Shown one piece after another: positions 7,025 to 12,765 of a stretch of 13,230 nt of DNA. The notes under the pieces are model-generated. The model saw nothing but the letters and a program-made list of their open reading frames with translations. It was not told the DNA's origin and did not search any database. The stretch comes from Methanomassiliicoccaceae archaeon (lineage in GTDB: Archaea > Thermoplasmatota > Thermoplasmata > Methanomassiliicoccales > Methanomethylophilaceae), in contig JAEEKU010000089.1 of NCBI GenBank assembly GCA_016282555.1, positions 1-13,230 on the forward strand, given 5' to 3'. Position 1 is the stretch's first letter. Every line of letters starts with the position of its first letter. Position numbers and translations under genes: made by a program.

Positions 7025-7564
7025 ATGGAACTCAAAGGATCCAAGACCGAAGCAAATCTTCAGGCAGCATTCGCGGGCGAGAGCCAGGCCAGAAACAAGT
7101 ACACCTACTACGCTTCCCAGGCCGCCAAAGAGGGCTACGAGCAGATCGCGGACATTTTCCTCGAGACCGCCGAGAACGAGAGAGAGCACGCCAAAATTTG
7201 GTTCAAACAGCTTCACGGAGGCAGCGTTCCCAAGACCGTCGAAAATCTCAAGGACGCCGCCAGCGGAGAGAACTACGAGTTCAACGTGATGTACGCCAAA
7301 TTCGCGGAAGAGGCAAGGGCGGAAGGCTTCACCCAGATAGCGGATCTCTTCGAGGCCGTCGGAAAGATCGAGAAAGAGCACGAGGAAAGATACCTCGCTC
7401 TTCTGAAGAACATCGAGGACGGAGTCGTTTTCAAGAAAGACAAAGTGGTCATGTGGAAATGCCGCAACTGCGGATACATACACATCGGAACGGAAGCCCC
7501 CAAGGTCTGTCCGGTCTGCAAGCACCCCCAGTCCTTCTTCGAAGTAAGAGCCGTCAACTGGTGA
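7025..7564 (+). CDS. rbr: Rubrerythrin (peroxide reductase)
   Basis: The protein has 179 residues, within the usual 165-195. Rubrerythrin reduces hydrogen peroxide to water at a non-haem di-iron site, with electrons passing through a rubredoxin domain; it protects anaerobes. The ferritin-like domain (about 1-135) shows likely iron ligands Glu19 (AGESQARNKY), Glu52 and His55 (ENEREHA), a Glu in EEARAEGF (95-100) and Glu116/His119 (KIEKEHEE). The rubredoxin-like domain (about 141-179) has Cys146, Cys149, Cys162 and Cys165 in WKCRNCGYIH and VCPVCKHP. All key residues are present. It has its own TATA box, a ribosome site and a strong terminator, so it is most likely monocistronic. Codon use seems more biased (few rare codons, many GAG/AAG/TTC), which suggests high expression. 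Confidence 0.97.
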   Translation: MELKGSKTEANLQAAFAGESQARNKYTYYASQAAKEGYEQIADIFLETAENEREHAKIWFKQLHGGSVPKTVENLKDAASGENYEFNVMYAKFAEEARAEGFTQIADLFEAVGKIEKEHEERYLALLKNIEDGVVFKKDKVVMWKCRNCGYIHIGTEAPKVCPVCKHPQSFFEVRAVNW

Positions 7565-7568
7565 AACA

Positions 7569-7599
7569 GGTGCCGGAAGCGGCACCCATTTTTCATTTT
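7569..7599 (+). terminator. Intrinsic-type terminator of rubrerythrin
   Basis: A perfect 7-bp stem GGTGCCG/CGGCACC (7569-7575 with 7580-7586, loop GAAG) starts five bases after the stop codon and is followed by T-rich sequence (TTTTTCATTTT). Confidence 0.8.
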
Positions 7600-7622
7600 A
7601 AAAAAAGAGGAGACAACTCCTC
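7600..7622 (-). terminator. Intrinsic-type terminator of aCPSF1/fttA
   Basis: Read on the minus strand, GAGGAG/CTCCTC (7622-7617 with 7612-7607, loop TTGT) is followed directly by seven T (7606-7600). The stop codon of the gene (7623-7621) overlaps the stem. It sits back to back with the rubrerythrin terminator. Confidence 0.75.
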
Positions 7623-9522
7623 ATTTGAGACGGATCGTTTCGAGATTCTGCGGAGCTTTCGTCTCTATTCCGAATTTCTTGTAGATCGACGAGGCGAGAT
7701 CGGTGCACTTTCTGTCGTCGCCGTGTCCTACCACGATTCTGTCCGGGCGCGGATCCAGAGAACCGATGTAACGCATCAGCTGCTTGCGATCCGAGTGTCC
7801 GGAGAATCCGTCGACGGTCGCCCTCTGCATCTTTATGTCGAGGTTGATAGGCTTTCCCTTGAGAGTCAGGGTTATCTCGCTCTTTCCCCTCTGGATGGTC
7901 CTTCCGATGCTTCCGTCCGACTGGTATCCCACGAAAAGCAGCCAGTTCTTCTCGTCGTCGGCCCATTCCCTGAAGTATTCCATGACCGGCCCTCCGGACA
8001 TCATACCGCTGGTGGCCAGAACGATGCAGGGATCCGGAGAGTGGCAGATCTCCTCTCTCATCGAAGAGGTCTCCACGCGTCTGAAAATAGGCGAGAGGAA
8101 GGGATTTTCGTTCTGCTGGAATATCTGCGTTCTCAGCTGGTTGTTGAGATATTCGGGATATGCGGTATGAATCGCCGTAGCCTCCCAGATCATTCCGTCT
8201 AGATATACGGGGCACTTCGGGATGCGGCCTCCGCGCATAAGCTCCTCTATGACCAGCATGACCTCCTGGGATCTTCCTACGGCGAAAACCGGAATCAGAA
8301 CCTTTCCTCCGTGTTCGGCGGCGGAGAGAAGGAGTCTCCCCATCTCCTCGGAAGCGTCTATTCTGGAAGGCTGGACGTCCTTCTGTCCTCCGTAGGTGGA
8401 TTCGATGATCAGCGTCTCCAGCCTGGGGAACTTGTTGGCCGCGGGGTTGAACAGCCAGGTCTTCTCGAATTTGGTATCTCCGGAGAAAGCGACGTTATGG
8501 AGCCCGTCCCCGATATGGAAATGGGCTATCGCGGAGCCGAGGATGTGTCCGGCGTTGTGGAAAGTCAGCCTTATATCCGGGGCGATATCGGTGGTCTCGT
8601 TGTATTTCAGAACGATGGTGTGAAGTATTTCGGTTCTGACGTCTTTCGCTTCGTACTGCGTTTTCTTGTTCTCTCCGAAACTCAGTTTTATATTATCCAG
8701 CTGCAGAAGCGCCATGAGATCTCTGGTGGGCGGGGTGCAGTAAACCGGCCCCTGGTATCCGGATTTGAAGAGGGCGGGAAGCGTTCCGCAGTGATCCAGG
8801 TGGGCATGTGTGATGACCACGGCATCGATTTTGGTGATATCCGCCTCCGGTATCGCGAAATACGGGGTGGCGTCGGAGTTCGGATCCAGTCCGCAGTCGA
8901 TAAGCACCCTGCTTTCCCTCGTCATCAGAAGCGAGGCGGATCTTCCGACCTGTCTGAATCCCCCCATGGTGGTGACTCTCACCCACTGCTCTCCCGGAAT
9001 CTTATCCCTGGAAATGTTTCTGGCGACCGATTTGAGCATTGCGAGGCGCTCGTCATGATTGACCCTCAGGTAGCCTCTGACGTCCGATACGGTCTTCGAT
9101 GGGATGGGGGGAGCGCGTATGACTTTGACGTTCCAGCCCGTTTCTTTTCTGATGCTGCCGAGACGCTGCCCGTCTTTGCCGATGACCTCGTTAGGATTAA
9201 CGACTTCCACTATCACTTCTCCGGTTTCCTCGATGAAATTGATATCATAGAGTTCCGCCGATTCGGGAATCATCGATCTGAGCTTATCCTCGACCTCTTC
9301 CATTTTCGCGAGAGTCGATCTGTCCGGTCTGATATCCACTCTGCGGTGTATGTTCTGGGCCAGCATGCGGGCCAGAGAGTCGTTGGAAGAGAATTTCTCG
9401 TATTCGCTCGTGTATATCACTACAAGAGGTCCTTCGAACTCTATCGACGTTATTTTCATTTCCGGGGGTACGAGCCTTCTGACTTCCTGTTTCAGGTTCT
9501 CGAAGAGTTTGTCAACATTCAT
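7621..9522 (-). CDS. fttA: Archaeal transcription termination nuclease aCPSF1/FttA (KH, metallo-beta-lactamase, beta-CASP)
   Basis: The protein has 633 residues, the usual length (about 630-640). FttA, the archaeal relative of CPSF73, is a ribonuclease that cleaves nascent RNA at U-rich sites and ends transcription. The N-terminal part (about 1-145) holds the two KH-like domains, with the GKDG loop in NEVIGKDGQRLGSIR (111-125). The metallo-beta-lactamase core has THAHLDH (238-244), NAGHILGS (323-330) and FSGDT (346-350, Asp349). The beta-CASP part has ESTYGG (374-379), DGFSGHSD (571-578, His576) and VVGHGDD (597-603, His600). All zinc ligands are visible. It lies 65 bp downstream of psmB, an adjacency I recall as common in euryarchaea. 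It has its own TATA-like element 24-25 bp before the ATG, no clear ribosome site, and a strong terminator at its end. Confidence 0.97.
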   Translation of the reverse strand: MNVDKLFENLKQEVRRLVPPEMKITSIEFEGPLVVIYTSEYEKFSSNDSLARMLAQNIHRRVDIRPDRSTLAKMEEVEDKLRSMIPESAELYDINFIEETGEVIVEVVNPNEVIGKDGQRLGSIRKETGWNVKVIRAPPIPSKTVSDVRGYLRVNHDERLAMLKSVARNISRDKIPGEQWVRVTTMGGFRQVGRSASLLMTRESRVLIDCGLDPNSDATPYFAIPEADITKIDAVVITHAHLDHCGTLPALFKSGYQGPVYCTPPTRDLMALLQLDNIKLSFGENKKTQYEAKDVRTEILHTIVLKYNETTDIAPDIRLTFHNAGHILGSAIAHFHIGDGLHNVAFSGDTKFEKTWLFNPAANKFPRLETLIIESTYGGQKDVQPSRIDASEEMGRLLLSAAEHGGKVLIPVFAVGRSQEVMLVIEELMRGGRIPKCPVYLDGMIWEATAIHTAYPEYLNNQLRTQIFQQNENPFLSPIFRRVETSSMREEICHSPDPCIVLATSGMMSGGPVMEYFREWADDEKNWLLFVGYQSDGSIGRTIQRGKSEITLTLKGKPINLDIKMQRATVDGFSGHSDRKQLMRYIGSLDPRPDRIVVGHGDDRKCTDLASSIYKKFGIETKAPQNLETIRLK

Positions 9523-9542
9523 CTGGATCCAGCCTTTGGAGG

Positions 9543-9550
9543 TTAAATAA
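9543..9550 (-). promoter_or_regulatory. Candidate TATA box of fttA (leaderless promoter)
   Basis: On the minus strand TTATTTAA is centred 24-25 bp before the fttA ATG (9522). It lies in the T-rich stretch that follows the psmB hairpin, so one short sequence may serve both psmB termination and fttA initiation. Confidence 0.55.
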
Positions 9551-9581
9551 GAAAGAGTAAAACTGGAAATGGTTTTAGCGG

Positions 9582-9603
9582 CCAGTATCAGTTGGGATAC
9601 TGG
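9582..9603 (-). terminator. Inverted repeat at the psmB stop, candidate terminator or 3' stabiliser
   Basis: A perfect 8-bp stem CCAGTATC/GATACTGG with a 6-base loop spans the psmB stop codon (9590-9588). On the minus strand it is followed, after about 25 bases, by T-rich sequence (TTTTACTCTTTCTTATTT) rather than an immediate T run, so it is a weak intrinsic terminator at best. Confidence 0.5.
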
Positions 9604-10223
9604 AAGCCGAGCGCCGAGCAGCGGTTTCTGATTTCCTCCTTGGAGATGTCTTCGTAACCGTCGGGTCCTATGAACGCGACCAGCATTCCGTCGCCCGTGC
9701 AGTTGTCTCTCTTTCTGGCGGAGTTGAGGGCGGTGATGGCGACATCGATGCCCTCGTCGCGGGTCAGATCCGGCTTGAAAGCGGCCTCGAGAGCTCCGAG
9801 GGCGAAAACCGATCCGGAACCCACGGACATGAAATTGTCTTCGATGAATCCTCCGGCGCCGTCGATGCTGTAAACGTGTCCTCCGGTCTTGTCGTATCCG
9901 CCGACGATGAGTCCGAGGTAGAATCCCTGGCGGATGACGCTCGCCACGAGGGTCGCGGCGGTGCTCACCGACATTGGGGATCCCTTCTTCATGTTGTAGA
10001 TGGAGATCTCGCTCTGCATGAACCTTACCATGAGCTGGGCATCGCCCACGACGCCCGCGATGGTCATGCCGAGGTTCTCGGACAGGGGATACAGTTTCTG
10101 AACTTGGCTGTGGGCGATGAGATTGCCCATTGTAGCCCTCTGATCCGTCGCAAGAATAACTCCGTCTTTGAGTTTCAACCCGATTGTAGTTGTACCTGTT
10201 TTAAGAGTATCTTGATCTGTCAT
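9588..10223 (-). CDS. psmB: 20S proteasome beta subunit
   Basis: The protein has 211 residues, normal for archaeal PsmB. It forms the catalytic inner rings of the 20S proteasome. A ten-residue propeptide ends in Gly10, and cleavage before Thr11 (KTG/TTTIGL) exposes the catalytic threonine. Numbering from that Thr, Asp17 (ILATDQRATMG) and Lys33 (QVQKLYPL) fall exactly where the family has them. SVGSGSVFALGALE (around mature residue 120-135) and the Asp in SARKRDNCTGDG complete the active site. It autocleaves and acts with the alpha subunit and a AAA+ unfoldase, none of which is in the window. AGGTGA lies six bases before the ATG. The fttA gene follows 65 bp downstream on the same strand; nrdJ diverges upstream. 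Confidence 0.97.
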   Translation of the reverse strand: MTDQDTLKTGTTTIGLKLKDGVILATDQRATMGNLIAHSQVQKLYPLSENLGMTIAGVVGDAQLMVRFMQSEISIYNMKKGSPMSVSTAATLVASVIRQGFYLGLIVGGYDKTGGHVYSIDGAGGFIEDNFMSVGSGSVFALGALEAAFKPDLTRDEGIDVAITALNSARKRDNCTGDGMLVAFIGPDGYEDISKEEIRNRCSALGFQYPN

Positions 10224-10229
10224 ACCAAT

Positions 10230-10235
10230 TCACCT
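10230..10235 (-). promoter_or_regulatory. Shine-Dalgarno site of psmB
   Basis: On the minus strand AGGTGA lies six bases before the psmB ATG (10223). Unlike hmgA, pheT and fttA, psmB therefore has a leader. Confidence 0.65.
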
Positions 10236-10294
10236 GGAATGAGAAAATGCACCGTCCCTGACCGTGCCGTTAACGTTATTCCGAATAAATGGGT

Positions 10295-10303
10295 AATATT
10301 TAA
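10295..10303 (-). promoter_or_regulatory. Candidate TATA box of psmB
   Basis: On the minus strand TTAAATATT would place the transcript start near 10274 and give a leader of about 50 bases. A second, weaker candidate, TTTATTC (10289-10283), would give a leader of about 38 bases. Confidence 0.45.
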
Positions 10304-10392
10304 GTGGTTCTATCCGGAACGCGTCTGGATGACTTTAAGGCTCTGTTTTCGCGCTCTTATTATCCGGGATGCTTCCGGAGTTTTCTGATAAG

Positions 10393-10400
10393 TAAATATA
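10393..10400 (+). promoter_or_regulatory. Candidate TATA box of nrdJ
   Basis: TAAATATA would put the transcript start near 10422-10426, giving a leader of about 110 bases before the ATG at 10536. ACATATAT at 10424-10431 is an alternative A/T-rich element. Confidence 0.45.
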
Positions 10401-10522
10401 TTCTTCCATAATCTGAATGAAGGACATATATGCCAATACATCCGGAGAGCGTATAGGGAGGACTTAATAACGGGTTTGCTATCACCCTACCGATCGGGAA
10501 GGGCCGCGGTTACTCCGGTCAT

Positions 10523-10528
10523 AGGGGA
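10523..10528 (+). promoter_or_regulatory. Ribosome binding site deciding the nrdJ start
   Basis: AGGGGA lies seven bases before ATG 10536. It supports that ATG over the in-frame TTG at 10476, which has GGGAGG too far upstream (14 bases). Confidence 0.5.
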
Positions 10529-10535
10529 AAACAAA

Positions 10536-12761
10536 ATGGAAATTGACGACTGGCTTGGCGAAGGCAATACGCTCGGTACGGATATATGGGAAAAGAAATA
10601 CCGTCATAACGGCGAGAGTTTCGAGGAATGGCTGGACCGCGTATCCGCCGGGAACGATGATCTCAAAACTCTGATCCGCGAAAAAAAGTTCCTTTTCGGA
10701 GGAAGGATACTTGCCAACAGAGGCCTTCAGAACGACGGCCTTAAGGTGACTCTTTCGAACTGCTACGTTCTGTCCTCTCCCGAGGATTCCATAGAATCAA
10801 TATTCGAAACCGCGGGAAAACTCGCGCGCACGTTCAGCTACGGAGGCGGGGCCGGAATAGACATCTCCAAACTGGCACCCAGAGGCGCCAAGATCAACAA
10901 TACCGCAAGCCAGACCTCCGGGGCAGTTTCATTCACCGATCTGTATTCGATGGTGACGGGGCTCATAGGCCAGCACGGACGCCGCGGAGCCCTTATGCTT
11001 ACAATTTCCTGCGAGCATCCGGATCTGGAGGAGTTCATGATGGTGAAGACCGATCTGGAGCGCGTGACGAAAGCCAACATGTCCATCCGCATGACGGACG
11101 CTTTCATGAAATGCGTGCGCGACAGGGAGTCTTTCACCCAGAGGTTCTACCGTCCCGAAAGCAAAGAGGAAATAGTAAAGAAGATCAGCGCGGCCGATTT
11201 CTTCGGCAAAATGTGCTCGGCCAACTGGGATTACGGGGAGCCGGGATGCTTGTTCTGGGACCGCATTTCCTCCTGGAACCTCCTCAGCGAGTTCCCTGAT
11301 TACTCTTACGAATCCACCAACCCCTGTGCCGAAGAGCCCCTTCCGGCGGGAGGCAGCTGCCTTCTCGGAAGCATCAATCTTTCCGCTTTCGTTCACAACG
11401 GCGTCTTCGATATGGCGGATTTCATCAAATCCGTGAGAATCTGCGTCCGCGCTCTGAACGACGTTCTGGACGAAGGGCTTCCGCTTCATCCGCTCCAGGA
11501 GCAGAGGGAGTCCGTCAGAGACTGGAGGCAGATCGGGCTGGGGATAATGGGCCTCGCGGATATGCTGATCAGGCTCGGATACAGGTACGGATCTTCGGAG
11601 TCCATCGATTTCTGCGGCAAGCTCGGAAAGATAATGGCCGACACGGCGATGAACGAGTCCGCGGTGATGGCCAAGGAATCCGGAATGTTCCCCAGATGCG
11701 TTCCGGAGCAGATCCTCGAATCCGCGTATTTCAAAGAAAACGCATCGGAGGAGACGCGCGCGCTTGTTTCCGAATACGGTCTCAGGAATTCCCAGCTTCT
11801 TACCATAGCCCCCACCGGAACCCTGTCCACCATGCTCGGGATCTCCGGAGGAATAGAGCCTATCTTCGCCATCTCCTACGAAAGGAGAACGACCTCCCTG
11901 TCGGATCACGACGAATATTACAAAGTTTACACCCCTGTTGTTCAGGAATACATGAACAAGCATCCCGGCATCAAGGACGAGGAGCTTCCGGACATCTTCG
12001 TAACGGCCCAGAATCTGGATTACAAGGAGAGGATCCTGATGCAGGCGACTTGGCAGAACCACATAGACGCTTCTATCAGCTCCACCGTGAATCTTCCGTA
12101 CGAATTCCCCGAGGAGAACGTTTACGACATCTACATGCTGGCATGGGAGTCCGGATGCAAAGGCGTCACGGTATTCCGCGACGGATGCAAGAGACTCGGA
12201 ATTCTCTCCACCAAGAGCAGCGAGAAGGAGGAGCCGGCTCCGGAGGAGGCCCCCAGAAAGGTCGTCATGCGCCCGGTTCTGGACAACGTCGTCGGCAAGA
12301 AGCGCAAACTGATGACCGGATGCGGAAGCCTTCACTGCACCGCGTTCTTCGATCCCGACACCGGAGAACTTGTAGAGGCATACCTGAACAAGGGATCCAC
12401 CGGAGGCTGCAACAATTTCATGGTGGGTCTGTCCAGAATGATCTCCCTGGCCGCGAGATCCGGATGCGGGATCGACGCGATCATCGATCAGCTGAAATCC
12501 TGCGGATCCTGTCCGTCCTACGTCGTCCGCACCCACACCAAGAAGGATACCAGCATCGGATCCTGCTGTCCGATGGCGGTCGGATGGGCCCTCAGAGAGA
12601 TGTACGACGAGATGCAGAGCCAGCTGAAGGGAATTCCCGAGGCCAAGGGGCCGGAGATGACCAGGGAGATAAAGAATCCCTGTCCGAAATGCGGCGCCGA
12701 ACTGGAATTCCAAGGCGGATGCAACACCTGCAAGTCGTGCGGCTGGTCCAAGTGCGACTGA
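10536..12761 (+). CDS. nrdJ: Adenosylcobalamin-dependent (class II) ribonucleoside-diphosphate reductase
   Basis: From ATG 10536 the protein has 741 residues. The frame is open further upstream to 10392, and TTG 10476 would add 20 residues of unremarkable sequence. Class II enzymes reduce ribonucleotides to deoxyribonucleotides with a thiyl radical made from adenosylcobalamin, without oxygen or a small subunit. The redox pair is Cys76 (SNCYVLSS) and Cys275 (GGSCLLGS); the radical cysteine is Cys264 in NPCAEEPL, with Asn262 and Glu266. SYGGGAGIDIS (101-111) and APTGTLSTMLGISGGIEP (425-442) are further family blocks. The C-terminal part has a cysteine-rich domain (GCGSLHCTAFFDPDTGE near 595; SCGSCPSYVV near 656) and a zinc-ribbon-like tail (CPKCG near 716, CKSCGWSKC at the end) that probably delivers reducing power. 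There is no N-terminal ATP-cone. It is monocistronic and divergent from psmB. Confidence 0.95.
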   Translation: MEIDDWLGEGNTLGTDIWEKKYRHNGESFEEWLDRVSAGNDDLKTLIREKKFLFGGRILANRGLQNDGLKVTLSNCYVLSSPEDSIESIFETAGKLARTFSYGGGAGIDISKLAPRGAKINNTASQTSGAVSFTDLYSMVTGLIGQHGRRGALMLTISCEHPDLEEFMMVKTDLERVTKANMSIRMTDAFMKCVRDRESFTQRFYRPESKEEIVKKISAADFFGKMCSANWDYGEPGCLFWDRISSWNLLSEFPDYSYESTNPCAEEPLPAGGSCLLGSINLSAFVHNGVFDMADFIKSVRICVRALNDVLDEGLPLHPLQEQRESVRDWRQIGLGIMGLADMLIRLGYRYGSSESIDFCGKLGKIMADTAMNESAVMAKESGMFPRCVPEQILESAYFKENASEETRALVSEYGLRNSQLLTIAPTGTLSTMLGISGGIEPIFAISYERRTTSLSDHDEYYKVYTPVVQEYMNKHPGIKDEELPDIFVTAQNLDYKERILMQATWQNHIDASISSTVNLPYEFPEENVYDIYMLAWESGCKGVTVFRDGCKRLGILSTKSSEKEEPAPEEAPRKVVMRPVLDNVVGKKRKLMTGCGSLHCTAFFDPDTGELVEAYLNKGSTGGCNNFMVGLSRMISLAARSGCGIDAIIDQLKSCGSCPSYVVRTHTKKDTSIGSCCPMAVGWALREMYDEMQSQLKGIPEAKGPEMTREIKNPCPKCGAELEFQGGCNTCKSCGWSKCD

Positions 12762-12765
12762 AACT

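Larger units (their letters stand above)
10224..10535. other. Divergent psmB/nrdJ regulatory region (312 bp, no convincing gene)
   Basis: This gap holds the psmB ribosome site and TATA candidates on the left and the nrdJ promoter and leader on the right. Between them is a small inverted repeat, TCCGG (10363-10367) with CCGGA (10375-10379), followed by GTTTTC. In the nrdJ leader are a strong GGGAGG (10456-10461) without a normal start codon behind it, an eight-codon ORF ending in TAG (10430-10456) and the short palindrome CCGATCGG (10490-10497). I looked for the conserved GCCACTG box of cobalamin riboswitches, given the B12-dependent product, and did not find it. Confidence 0.6.

Noticed and set aside
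7598..8215. 205-codon minus-strand ORF and the similar plus-strand ORF 7198-8202
   Set aside because: Both are out-of-frame shadows of fttA and rubrerythrin with arginine- and glycine-rich, non-protein-like composition.
8311..9546. 411-codon plus-strand ORF
   Set aside because: It lies wholly antisense to fttA, whose zinc ligands and domains are all visible, and has no ribosome site or family motif.
10476..10535. TTG start adding 20 residues to nrdJ
   Set aside because: The nearest Shine-Dalgarno sequence is 14 bases away, the added residues match no RNR motif I know, and ATG 10536 has AGGGGA at good spacing. It is not fully excluded.
10400..10535. Cobalamin riboswitch ahead of the B12-dependent nrdJ
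   Set aside because: The conserved B12-box core is absent and the leader is short for the classic fold.
10929..12765. Long antisense continuation (about 600 codons) of the DUF2085 frame through nrdJ
   Set aside because: It is in codon register with nrdJ and low in stops only because nrdJ avoids TTA, CTA and TCA. Its translation is low-complexity and resembles no family; nrdJ is unmistakable on the other strand.
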